Shown here in pieces: positions 8,479-16,023 of a stretch of DNA of 50,999 nt (position 1 is the first letter of the stretch; every line of letters begins with the position of its first letter). The notes under the pieces are model-generated. The model saw only the letters and a list, made by a program, of their open reading frames with translations, made no database searches and had not been told where the DNA came from. Location of the stretch: NCBI GenBank assembly GCA_052389435.1, contig JBQTIB010000055.1, forward strand, positions 1 to 50,999. The letters run 5' to 3'. The position numbers were made by a program, and so were the translations under genes. This stretch comes from JBQTKD01 sp052389435. Its GTDB lineage: Bacteria; Actinomycetota; Actinomycetes; Sporichthyales; Sporichthyaceae.

Positions 8479-9288
8479 ATGGCTCAGCGGGTTGCGGTGC
8501 TCGGCGGCGGAAAGATGGGCGAGGCGCTGCTCGCCGGGATGCTGCGGGCGGGCCGGGCGGCGGCCGACACGGTCGTGACCGAGCGGCATTCCGAGCGCGC
8601 GGCGATGCTCCGCGAGCGATACGGCGTCGCCACGCCGAGCAACGCCGAGGCCGTGAAGGACGCGGACATTCTCCTGCTCGCGGTCAAGCCCCAGGACATG
8701 GCCGCACTGCTCGCCGAGATCGGTCCGGACGTCCGCGCCGACCAGCTCGTCGTCTCGGTCGCGGCGGGCATTCCGACGGCCTTCATCGAACGGCACGTCG
8801 GCGACACGGTCCCGGTCGTGCGGGTCATGTCCAACACCGCGGTCTTCGTCGACGAGGCGATGAGCGCGATCTCGGCAGGCTCCCACGCCGGGCCCGAGCA
8901 CCTGCGCATCGCCGAGGAGATGCTTACCCCCGTGGGGGAGGTGATCCGAGTCCCCGAATCCCAGCAGGACGCGGTCACGGCGCTTTCCGGCTCCGGTCCC
9001 GCCTACTTCTTCTACATGGTCGAGGCGATGACCGAGGCGGGCATTTCGCTCGGCCTGCCGCGCGAAACCGCCTACAACCTCATCGTGCAGACCGCGCTCG
9101 GATCGGCTCGCATGCTGAAGGAGAGCGGCGAGCACCCGGTCAAGCTTCGCGAGGCCGTCATGTCCCCCGCGGGCACCACCATCGCCGCGATTCGGGAACT
9201 GGAAAATCACGGCGTGCGGGCCGCGCTGCACGCCGCCCTCGAGGCCGCGCGCAATCGCTCGCGCGAATTGGCGTCCGGAATTTCATAG
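8479..9288 (+). CDS. proC: Pyrroline-5-carboxylate reductase
   Basis: Last step of proline synthesis: reduces 1-pyrroline-5-carboxylate with NAD(P)H. The 269-aa product begins with the Rossmann motif VAVLGGGKMGEALLAG and has the C-terminal dimerisation signature from ALSGSGPAYFFYM through LREAVMSPAGTTIAA. I chose the ATG at 8479 because GGAAG lies 8 bases upstream and the family starts just before the Rossmann strand; the frame stays open upstream through the repeat and could add about 21 residues. Transcription may be separate from PRODH. Confidence 0.95.
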   Translation: MAQRVAVLGGGKMGEALLAGMLRAGRAAADTVVTERHSERAAMLRERYGVATPSNAEAVKDADILLLAVKPQDMAALLAEIGPDVRADQLVVSVAAGIPTAFIERHVGDTVPVVRVMSNTAVFVDEAMSAISAGSHAGPEHLRIAEEMLTPVGEVIRVPESQQDAVTALSGSGPAYFFYMVEAMTEAGISLGLPRETAYNLIVQTALGSARMLKESGEHPVKLREAVMSPAGTTIAAIRELENHGVRAALHAALEAARNRSRELASGIS

Positions 9289-9423
9289 ACCGAGCCCAGT
9301 CGGTCTACCCGTTTCGACGCATTGCAAACAATACAATTTACGTGAAACGTTCCGAAGGTTCGTGACGATTTATCGAGTAACTCGGCTATTGCCGGAATTA
9401 TTCGACATCGTCAGGAGTCCATC

Positions 9424-10485
9424 GTGCGCAACTCGACTGCACCCATTCGTACGGCAGGGGCCGTCGGCGCGGTGAGCGCGCTCGCGCTCGGTGTGTTGGC
9501 CGCCCCCGCGCAGGCCGCCACCGAGCGGTCCGCGTTCAACTTCGTCGATTCCAGCTACGTGCTCACGCTGCGCTCCGGCGGCGTCGAGGCCTACGAGCAG
9601 ATCCCGCGCGACCTGCCCACCGACTACGGCCACAGCTACGTGGACCTGATCCACGACATCGGCCAGGAGAAGGGTCGCTGCGAGAGCATCGGCGCGGGCT
9701 ACTGGCTCGGCACGGAGGTGGAGGAGGGCGTGCTCGGCGCCGGGGCCGCCCCGCCCGACGCCGGCGACGTCTCGGGCGGATACAAGAATCCGACGATCGC
9801 CCGGGACGTGAAGCCCAACCTTTCCCCCGGCGAGAACGAGTCCAACAAGAACCCGGGAGTGAAGAACTACTTCCCGCCCGGCAACGAGGTCGCCGACATT
9901 CCGTCCAAGGGCAACGGCGTCAACTGGGCCGCGGGCTGCAACAGCGACGCCGAGGGCAAGGCCGTCGGGGAGAACTCCAACATCGGTCCGTTCCAGGGCG
10001 TGGGCAGCACCTCGCAGGCGATCGTCGACAAGGAGACCGGCATCTACTCCGGCACGAGCCGGGCCTACATGTTCGGCGTGAGCGGCGCGCAGGGCTTCGA
10101 CAGTGCGTCCTCGTTCATGCAGGTCGTCAACCGGCCCAACGCGAAGCCGACGATCACCTACCGGATGAGCTATTTCAACTCCGGGGAGAACCCCGACGAA
10201 AGCGGCATCACCTTCGGCGGCCAGGAGATTCCGGTCGACGACTTCGCCAAGCAGTTCAACGACCAGGCCCAGACGGCCGGCGCGGCTGCAAAACCCGTCG
10301 GCCCGGCCGGCGCCGGAACGCTGACCCCCGAGGTCGGCGTCTCGACCGACGGCGGTCGGTACTCGATCACCATATCCGCGGGCCACGGCAACTTCGGCTT
10401 CGCCGCCCGCGAGGGCACGATCGGCGAGAACCAGGGCATGCGCGTCGCGGCGATCACCTTCCAGGGCGTGTACGGCAACCTCTGA
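9424..10485 (+). CDS. Secreted protein of unknown family
   Basis: A 353-aa exported protein that I do not recognise. The N-terminus is a textbook Sec signal: basic start, hydrophobic run AVSALALGVLAAP, and cleavage after AQA near residue 36. The mature part is rich in Gly, Asn and Asp, has two cysteines far apart (CESIGAG and AGCNSDAEG), no lipobox, no LPXTG and no transmembrane segment. GTG start with AGGAG six bases upstream. The 136-bp upstream gap is markedly AT-richer than its surroundings, suggesting its own promoter. An MspA-type porin was considered and not supported. Confidence 0.75.
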   Translation: MRNSTAPIRTAGAVGAVSALALGVLAAPAQAATERSAFNFVDSSYVLTLRSGGVEAYEQIPRDLPTDYGHSYVDLIHDIGQEKGRCESIGAGYWLGTEVEEGVLGAGAAPPDAGDVSGGYKNPTIARDVKPNLSPGENESNKNPGVKNYFPPGNEVADIPSKGNGVNWAAGCNSDAEGKAVGENSNIGPFQGVGSTSQAIVDKETGIYSGTSRAYMFGVSGAQGFDSASSFMQVVNRPNAKPTITYRMSYFNSGENPDESGITFGGQEIPVDDFAKQFNDQAQTAGAAAKPVGPAGAGTLTPEVGVSTDGGRYSITISAGHGNFGFAAREGTIGENQGMRVAAITFQGVYGNL

Positions 10486-10495
10486 CCGACGCGCC

Positions 10496-10518
10496 GCCGA
10501 CGCCGAGGCGGCGTCGGC
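10496..10518 (+). terminator. Hairpin after the secreted-protein gene
   Basis: GCCGACGCC and GGCGTCGGC form a perfect 9-bp stem with a 5-nt loop, 11 nt after the stop codon. There is no T-run, so termination is inferred from position and stem strength only. Confidence 0.5.
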
Positions 10519-10573
10519 TCCACCCTTGGGCGTCCACTCGACCGTGTTCCGGCGGCCGAGCGGACGCCTGAGG

Positions 10574-10579
10574 TATCAA
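10574..10579 (+). promoter_or_regulatory. -10-like box before the coiled-coil gene
   Basis: TATCAA ends 6 nt before the chosen ATG at 10586, consistent with a leaderless transcript. Confidence 0.35.
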
Positions 10580-10585
10580 TGGGGC

Positions 10586-11485
10586 ATGGCGGGCCGGGAC
10601 CTGGCGAGAATCGCCGACGAGCTCTACGGGCTCGAGCCCGCCGAGTTCACCGCCGCCCGCAACGAAGCCGCGAAGACGGCGAAGACCGCAGGCGACGCCG
10701 ACCTCGCCGCCGCGCTCAGGGCGCTGCCCAAACCGTCCACGGCGGCCTGGCTGGTCAATCAACTGACGCGGCGTCGGCCCGCCGACCTCGACGGTCTGCT
10801 CGCGGTCGGGGACGCGCTGCGCGAGGCCACCGCGGCGGCCGACGCGGCGAGCCTGAAGGACCTCAACGCCAAACGCCGCGCGGTCCTGGCCGCGATGGGT
10901 CGCGCCGCGCTGGCCCTGGCCCGCGAGCTCGGGCACCCGGCGGGGGACTCGGTCGCCCGCGAGGTCGAGGCGACCCTGCACGCAGGCCTGGTCGACGCCG
11001 CCGCCGGCGCCGCCGTGCGATCGGGTCGGTTGGCGAGGGCGCTGGCCCCGGCGGGCTTCGGCGCGGTCGACCTGGCCGGCGCCGTCGCGGCTGCGGACGG
11101 CACGACGGCGCCGAGCGCGCCCGCGAAGCCGAAGAAGGCCGAGAAGACCGCAGCGGACGAGACGGCCGCACGGGCCCGAGCCGCGGCGCTGGAGCAGGCG
11201 TGGGCCGCCGCGGCCGCAGCGCGCGCCGCGCTCGAGTCGGCGGGCGCGGACGCCACGGAGGCCGAAACGGGCCTGGGTCTGGCCACCGCCCACCGGGAGC
11301 AGATCGAAGCCGACGTCGAGGAGGCGGCCGAGGCCCTGCGCGCCGCCCGCGAGGCCCTCGCCGACGCCGAACGCGCCGAAGGAGAGGCGCGGAACCGCCA
11401 GCGCGCCGCGCAGAAGGCCCTGGACGCCGCCCAGCGTTCCGCCGACCGTTCCGCCGCCGCCCTGCGCGACCTGCAGGAGCCCTAG
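10586..11485 (+). CDS. Conserved coiled-coil hypothetical protein
   Basis: A 299-aa cytoplasmic protein extremely rich in Ala, Glu and Arg. The N-terminal 60 residues carry the recognisable actinobacterial signature ELYGLEPAEFTAARNEAA followed by LPKPSTAAWLVNQL. The C-terminal third (about 190-299) is predicted continuous coiled coil with an Ala/Lys linker near 170-190. No enzyme motif, signal or membrane segment. The family is common in actinobacteria but I know of no function. ATG at 10586 was chosen over codons upstream because it follows a -10-like box and begins the conserved part. Confidence 0.75.
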   Translation: MAGRDLARIADELYGLEPAEFTAARNEAAKTAKTAGDADLAAALRALPKPSTAAWLVNQLTRRRPADLDGLLAVGDALREATAAADAASLKDLNAKRRAVLAAMGRAALALARELGHPAGDSVAREVEATLHAGLVDAAAGAAVRSGRLARALAPAGFGAVDLAGAVAAADGTTAPSAPAKPKKAEKTAADETAARARAAALEQAWAAAAAARAALESAGADATEAETGLGLATAHREQIEADVEEAAEALRAAREALADAERAEGEARNRQRAAQKALDAAQRSADRSAAALRDLQEP

Positions 11486-11526
11486 CGTTCGACGGAGCGG
11501 AGTCTCCAGGACGCCCGGGGTCCGGC

Positions 11527-12846
11527 CTACAGCCGCTCCACCAGGAGCGCCACCGCGTGGATGACGACGCCCGCGAGGGCGCCCACCACGGTGCCGTTGA
11601 TGCGGATGAACTGCAGGTCCCGGCCGACGGCGGTCTCGATGCGCCCGGAGGCGTCGCGGGCGTCCCACGCCTCGACCTGCGTGCGGATCAGGGTGACCAA
11701 CTGGTCCCCGTACTCCGCGACGGTCCAGCGGATCGCGCCGTCGAGCAGCTGGCCGGCGCGGGCGGCGAACTCGGCGTCGTCGCGCAGCCGGCGGCCGAAC
11801 CGGGAGATCCCCTCGGCCAGGCGCGCCTCGAGCACCCCGTCGCCGGAACTCAGCGAGGCCCGAGCGGACTCGAGGACGTCGACGACGACCTTGTGCAGCT
11901 GCACCTCCATCCGCGGGTCGTAGGCCCAGAGCCGCAGCTGCGCGTCGATCGCCGCGGCGTGCTTGGGGTTGGTGCGCAGTTCGCGGGCGAGCTTGGCCAG
12001 CGCCTCGTCGAGCGATCGGCGCAGGGGATGGGACCTGCCGTCGCGGTGCACCTCGGCGAGGGTGTCCAGGACGTGGTCGAGAATCTTGTCGACGCGGCGC
12101 TCGGTGGCGATCAGCCGACCGATGAGCCCGTACTCGTCGAGGAACCGCTGCACGACCGCGTGCCACTGGTCCCGATTGCTCGCGAGATGTTCGCGGGCGG
12201 TCTCCACCAGGACGTCGACCAGCGGCTGCTGGGCGCGACCCTCGACGGCTGCCTCGAGGAACTCGCCCATGAGCGGTGCCCAGGACCGGCCCTCGGTCTG
12301 ACGGCGGCTCAGGTCCTTGCGCAGCACGTCGAGTGCAACCTCGGTGACCGCCGCGGGTTCGACGGACTCCAGGGCCGCGGCCAACGGAGCCAACGACCAC
12401 TTCGCCATCGCCGCGGCCTTGGCGGGGTCGGCGGCGTAGGAGGCGGCGCGATCGAGCAGGCGGGTGTCCCGCACCTGCTCGGCGACGGCGTCCGGGGTGA
12501 CGAAGTTTCCCGCGACGAACGAACCCAGCTTCGCCGCGAGCGCGTCCTTCTGCTTGGGCACCAGCGCGGTGTGCGGGATCGGAATGCCCAACGGGTGGCG
12601 AAAGAGCGCGGTGACCGCGAACCAGTCCGCGAGGCCGCCGACCATCCCCGCCTCGGTGGCCGCGCGCACGAAGCCGACCCAACCGTCGTCCGGCATGGCG
12701 AAGGTGGCGAGAAAGAGGGCGGCGGTGGCCAGCAGCAGGCCGGTCGCGCGGCGCTTCATGCTCCGCACCGCCGCCCGGCCGACGGGGTCGTCGAATCCGG
12801 CAATCGCTCGACGCGGGGGAGACGCCGTGGGCGCCGGGCTGCTCAT
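11527..12846 (-). CDS. DUF445 family membrane protein
   Basis: A 439-aa protein with the DUF445 signature: N-terminal membrane segment (about 34-50), then GLADWFAVTALFRHPLGIPIPHT, conserved across the family, a long helical middle region, and a C-terminal membrane segment ending VVIHAVALLVERL. The topology suggests a helical domain between two membrane anchors; the function is unknown. It is convergent with the coiled-coil gene and divergent from acuC. Confidence 0.88.
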   Translation of the reverse strand: MSSPAPTASPPRRAIAGFDDPVGRAAVRSMKRRATGLLLATAALFLATFAMPDDGWVGFVRAATEAGMVGGLADWFAVTALFRHPLGIPIPHTALVPKQKDALAAKLGSFVAGNFVTPDAVAEQVRDTRLLDRAASYAADPAKAAAMAKWSLAPLAAALESVEPAAVTEVALDVLRKDLSRRQTEGRSWAPLMGEFLEAAVEGRAQQPLVDVLVETAREHLASNRDQWHAVVQRFLDEYGLIGRLIATERRVDKILDHVLDTLAEVHRDGRSHPLRRSLDEALAKLARELRTNPKHAAAIDAQLRLWAYDPRMEVQLHKVVVDVLESARASLSSGDGVLEARLAEGISRFGRRLRDDAEFAARAGQLLDGAIRWTVAEYGDQLVTLIRTQVEAWDARDASGRIETAVGRDLQFIRINGTVVGALAGVVIHAVALLVERL

Positions 12847-13162
12847 GCCCTGACCCTAGGTCGGCACGGCGCCGGCGAAACCTCGAGGCCGGGCGCCCGC
12901 GCGAGGGAAATCGGCGAGGGAGGGCGCCGATCTACCAGATCGCCATCGGTCGGCGGGTGTGCGAATCGTGACGGCCAGTCAGCTGCAGTGCGACCACACG
13001 CAACCGACCGACGGTCGGCGGCGGAGTGTGCAGGCTTCGACCGTTCTCGCAGGAGACGGCGGGTGCGGTCCGGGTCGCACGGACAGGCCCGGCAGCGTTG
13101 TGCCGGTGGTGCGTGCGCCGGGGCACCAGGGTGCGTCCCGTGTCCGCGCTAGCGTGCAGCGT
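12847..13162. other. 316-bp divergent intergenic region, DUF445 / acuC
   Basis: It holds a TAGGGT box on the minus strand (12853-12858) ending 6 nt before the DUF445 ATG, and TAGCGT on the plus strand (13150-13155) ending 7 nt before the acuC ATG. Between them is a perfect 15-bp palindrome, CCGACCG-A-CGGTCGG, at 13004-13018. The decamer CGGTCGGCGG occurs twice, at 12947-12956 and 13012-13021. I see no gene in it. Confidence 0.5.
13004..13018. promoter_or_regulatory. 15-bp palindrome, possible operator
   Basis: CCGACCG-A-CGGTCGG is a perfect inverted repeat in the divergent DUF445/acuC gap. A one-base centre cannot loop as RNA, so a protein-binding site is the better reading. The regulator is unknown. 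Confidence 0.4.
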
Positions 13163-14350
13163 ATGGGACTGGGGCCAAGCTGCGGCGCGCCGGCGACGGT
13201 GATGTGGGATCCGGCGTTGATCGGCTACAACTTCGGTCGTAGCCATCCGCTGAACCCGATTCGGGTCGACCTGACGATGCGCCTCGCGCGGGAGTTCGGG
13301 ATCCTGAACCGGTCCAACGTCGCCGTGCGCGCGGCGCGGCCCGCGGACTCCGCGACGCTGACGATGCTGCACCGGCCGGAATACCTCGCCGCGGTGCGCA
13401 CGGCGAGCGAGGACCCCAGCCGAGGCGACGAGTATCGGGGCCTCGGTACCGGGGACAACCCGACCTTCCCCGGCATGTACGACGCCGCCGCGCTGATCGC
13501 GGGGCAGAGCGTCGCGGCCGCCGAGGCCGTATGGCACGGCGACGCCGCGCACGCGGTGAACGTCGCCGGCGGCCTGCACCACGCCATGGCCGGCACGGCG
13601 AGTGGCTTCTGCGTGTTCAACGACGTCGCGCTGGCCATCGCCCGTCTGCTCGAACTCGGCGCCGAGCGCGTCGCCTACGTCGACGTCGACGTCCACCACG
13701 GCGACGGCACCCAGGCCCTGTTCTGGGACGACCCGCGGGTGCTGACGATCTCGCTGCACGAGTCCGGCCGCACCCTGTTCCCCGGGACCGGATGGCCGGA
13801 GGAGACCGGCGGCCCCCAGGCGCTCGGGACCGCCGTCAACGTCGCGCTGCCCGCCGGAACCGGCGACGCCGGCTGGCTGCGGGCCTTCCACGCCGTGGTG
13901 CCGCCGCTCGTGCGGGCCTTCGCCCCCGACGTCCTGGTCACCCAGCACGGCTGCGACTCCCACGCCGAGGACCCACTGGCCAACCTGGCGCTGTCGGTCG
14001 ACGGCCAGCGCAGTGCGTACTCCGCCCTGCACGCCCTGGCCCACGAGGTGACCGGCGGTCGGTGGGTGGCCACCGGCGGCGGCGGGTACGCGCTCGTCGA
14101 GGTCGTTCCGCGTGCCTGGACCCACCTGCTGTCCGAGGTCACCGGGGACCCGCTCGACCCCGCCGTGGACACCCCCGAGGGCTGGCAGGCGCACGTGCGC
14201 GGTCTCGGCGCCACACCGCCGCGGCGCATGACCGACGGCGCCGACGCCGCCTACTCGACCTGGACCGGCTCCGACGGCTCGGGAGTGGACCTCGCGGTCG
14301 CGGCGACGCAGGCAGCGGTATTCCCCGCCCACGGCCTGGGCCTGCTGTGA
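13163..14350 (+). CDS. Histone deacetylase superfamily protein, AcuC-like
   Basis: A zinc-dependent deacylase of the AcuC/HDAC class, in bacteria acting on proteins such as acetyl-CoA synthetase or on small acetylated substrates. At 395 aa it is full length. Motifs: GGLHHAM (H139-H140 charge relay), DVDVHHGDG (zinc ligands D176 and H178), SLHESGRTLFPGTG, THGCDSH-type third ligand region (QHGCDSHAEDP) and GGGGYALVEV. ATG 13163 follows a TAGCGT box by 7 nt; the ATG at 13202 is an alternative. The stop overlaps the next gene (GTGA). Confidence 0.9.
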   Translation: MGLGPSCGAPATVMWDPALIGYNFGRSHPLNPIRVDLTMRLAREFGILNRSNVAVRAARPADSATLTMLHRPEYLAAVRTASEDPSRGDEYRGLGTGDNPTFPGMYDAAALIAGQSVAAAEAVWHGDAAHAVNVAGGLHHAMAGTASGFCVFNDVALAIARLLELGAERVAYVDVDVHHGDGTQALFWDDPRVLTISLHESGRTLFPGTGWPEETGGPQALGTAVNVALPAGTGDAGWLRAFHAVVPPLVRAFAPDVLVTQHGCDSHAEDPLANLALSVDGQRSAYSALHALAHEVTGGRWVATGGGGYALVEVVPRAWTHLLSEVTGDPLDPAVDTPEGWQAHVRGLGATPPRRMTDGADAAYSTWTGSDGSGVDLAVAATQAAVFPAHGLGLL

Positions 14351-15210
14351 ACGAGCCGGCGGCCGGGGCGGGGGAGAGCGTCGACGGGGAGGGCACGGCC
14401 GTACCGGCGCACCTGCGCGACCACCTGATCGCCACCCGCATCGCAGGCCCGGTGGGCACCCCGCGCGAGGTCAACCTGCGCTCGTACCGCCGGCTCGCCG
14501 ACGGGATCGTCTACAGCCAGTTCGGACTGAGCTTCGGCCGCGAATGGACGCCCGAGGAGATCCTCGAGGTGATGGTCCGGCGCTGCGGAGTGCACTCCGA
14601 TCCCCGGCGGGACGAGGGCCAGGACTGGATCGAGCCGGACCGGACCATCGCCGAACTCGTCGCGGCCGGCGACGTCCTGGAGGCGACCGCGGCCGCTCGC
14701 GGGCGGGTCGTCGTCGCGACCGGACACCCGGGCGCGATGCTCGCGATCCACCTGGAGGTAGCCGCCGCGCTGCGCCGGGCGGGCTGCACGATCCTGCAGC
14801 CCGGCCGAGGTTGGCGCTACGAGGAGCGCAAGCGCGAGGAACTGCGGCCCCGTCAGATTCGCTATCTGGGCGACGTCGCCATGGTCTCGGGCAAGGGCGA
14901 GCTCAACCACACCCACTCCGCTCGACCGATGCAGGCCGCTCTGGCCGAGCTCGCCGAGGCGGGGGAGCCGATGCCGGACCTGGTGTTCGCCGACCACGGC
15001 TGGGCCGGCGCCGCCGCCGAGGCCGGATGCACGGTCGTCGGGTTCGCCGACAGCAACGATCCAGCCCTGTTCCTCGGTCAGGAAGTGGGCAAGGTTGCGG
15101 TCGTCGTTCCGCTCGACGACAACGTGTCACCACAGCACTACGCACCGCTGACGCGCTATCTCGTCGCGCGAATTTCGCAGCGCCAGAAGATTTTTCCGAA
15201 CGCTGAGTAA
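14347..15210 (+). CDS. Conserved actinobacterial 'phosphatase' family protein
   Basis: A 287-aa soluble protein. Relatives in actinobacterial genomes are usually labelled phosphatase, without experimental proof that I know of. Recognisable blocks: HLIATRIAGPV near the N-terminus, VVVATGHPGAMLAIH in the middle, NHTHSARPM, and LVFADHGWAGAAAEAG near the C-terminus; the His and Asp in these blocks could form a metal site. The GTG start overlaps the acuC stop by four bases (GTGA), so the two are co-translated and probably act together. Not a recognised HAD protein. Confidence 0.75.
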   Translation: MNEPAAGAGESVDGEGTAVPAHLRDHLIATRIAGPVGTPREVNLRSYRRLADGIVYSQFGLSFGREWTPEEILEVMVRRCGVHSDPRRDEGQDWIEPDRTIAELVAAGDVLEATAAARGRVVVATGHPGAMLAIHLEVAAALRRAGCTILQPGRGWRYEERKREELRPRQIRYLGDVAMVSGKGELNHTHSARPMQAALAELAEAGEPMPDLVFADHGWAGAAAEAGCTVVGFADSNDPALFLGQEVGKVAVVVPLDDNVSPQHYAPLTRYLVARISQRQKIFPNAE

Positions 15211-15339
15211 AGGGACCGTCACAGTCGGCGATTGCAGGTCACCGCAAATCACCACACAACGGTCATTGCGCGTCTGGGCAGGCCTTCCGGGACTCGTTGG
15301 GCACAACGCAGCCCCTTCCCCAGCAGTACCACTGGCCAC

Positions 15340-15345
15340 TAATGT
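15340..15345 (+). promoter_or_regulatory. -10-like box upstream of the BldC-type gene
   Basis: TAATGT lies about 90 bp before the ATG and would give a leader carrying the TGCGTGT-CGCC-ACACGCA hairpin at 15386-15403. No convincing -35 box. Confidence 0.3.
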
Positions 15346-15434
15346 TGGATCCAGTGACGCGGGGTTTTCGCTCCGCAACGGTCGATGCGTGTCGCCACAC
15401 GCAGGACCGCAGGCTTGAAAGGTCCGGTGCGCCC

Positions 15435-15644
15435 ATGGCTTCGAACGAGCAGCCGCTCGCCGACGTCTCGTTCCTCACCGTCGCCGAGGTCGCCACGAAG
15501 ATGCGCGTCTCGAAGATGACGGTGTACCGCCTGGTGCACAACGGCGATCTGCCGGCTGTGCGCGTGGGTCGGTCCTTCCGCGTGCCGGAAACGGCGGTGC
15601 AGGAGTACCTGCGTTCGAGCTTCTACGAGGCCGACATCGGCTAG
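15435..15644 (+). CDS. BldC-family MerR-like DNA-binding protein
   Basis: A 69-aa stand-alone winged helix-turn-helix protein of the BldC/excisionase type. The DNA-binding core reads FLTVAEVATKMRVSKMTVYR followed by LVHNGDLPAVRVGRSFRVPE, the recognition helix and wing. In Streptomyces, BldC binds head-to-tail on direct repeats and delays development; more than one BldC-like protein can exist per genome, so orthology is not settled. The ATG at 15435 begins just before the conserved core; the leader contains a 7-bp hairpin. A strong terminator follows, so it is probably monocistronic. Confidence 0.88.
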   Translation: MASNEQPLADVSFLTVAEVATKMRVSKMTVYRLVHNGDLPAVRVGRSFRVPETAVQEYLRSSFYEADIG

Positions 15645-15658
15645 CCGGGCGCGTCGAT

Positions 15659-15708
15659 GGGCGACCCCTGTTCGCGGAAAGCGCGAACCGGGTCGCCCGT
15701 TTGTGTTT
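15659..15708 (+). terminator. Intrinsic terminator after the BldC-type gene
   Basis: GGGCGACCC (15659-15667) pairs with GGGTCGCCC (15690-15698). Inside, GTTCGCG pairs with CGCGAAC around a GAAAG loop. The stem is followed by GTTTGTGTTTT. This is the clearest Rho-independent terminator in the window. Confidence 0.85.
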
Positions 15709-15890
15709 TGTCGCGCGACTTCGTCGCGCCGGCGGGGGCTCCGCCACCCGCACCCCCCGCCTCCGAGCGCATGCCCTCGTAGCTGGAGCCCGTGCCGAAC
15801 GTGGTCTCTGGATCTACAGGTAGTCTGACCCGACTTCCTTTCGCGCACGGGTTTCGGCCTGCGCGCCCTCAAGTTCAGCGAAGGTACGCC

Positions 15891-15989
15891 GTGGGTTCTG
15901 TCATCAAGAAGCGTCGCAAGCGGATGGCGAAGAAGAAGCACCGCAAGCTGCTCAAGCGCACGCGCGTTCAGCGCCGCAACAAGAAGTAG
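15891..15989 (+). CDS. Small ribosomal protein bS22 (AURKAIP1/COX24 domain)
   Basis: A 32-aa product of Lys and Arg, containing MAKKKHRKLLKRTRVQRR. It matches the tiny actinobacterial protein seen bound near the decoding centre of the mycobacterial 30S subunit and named bS22. The GTG start gives MGSVIKKRRKRM; GAAGG lies upstream at about 8 bases. It sits between a BldC-type gene and an SDR gene, the same neighbourhood as in mycobacteria. It is often missed in annotation because of its size. Confidence 0.88.
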   Translation: MGSVIKKRRKRMAKKKHRKLLKRTRVQRRNKK

Positions 15990-16023
15990 CAGCGACCGGA
16001 TCCACTCGGCGGGGGAGGCTCTG

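Noticed and set aside
9424..10485. MspA-type porin
   Set aside because: I first suspected one because of the signal peptide and actinobacterial setting, but size and sequence do not fit the roughly 200-residue MspA fold.
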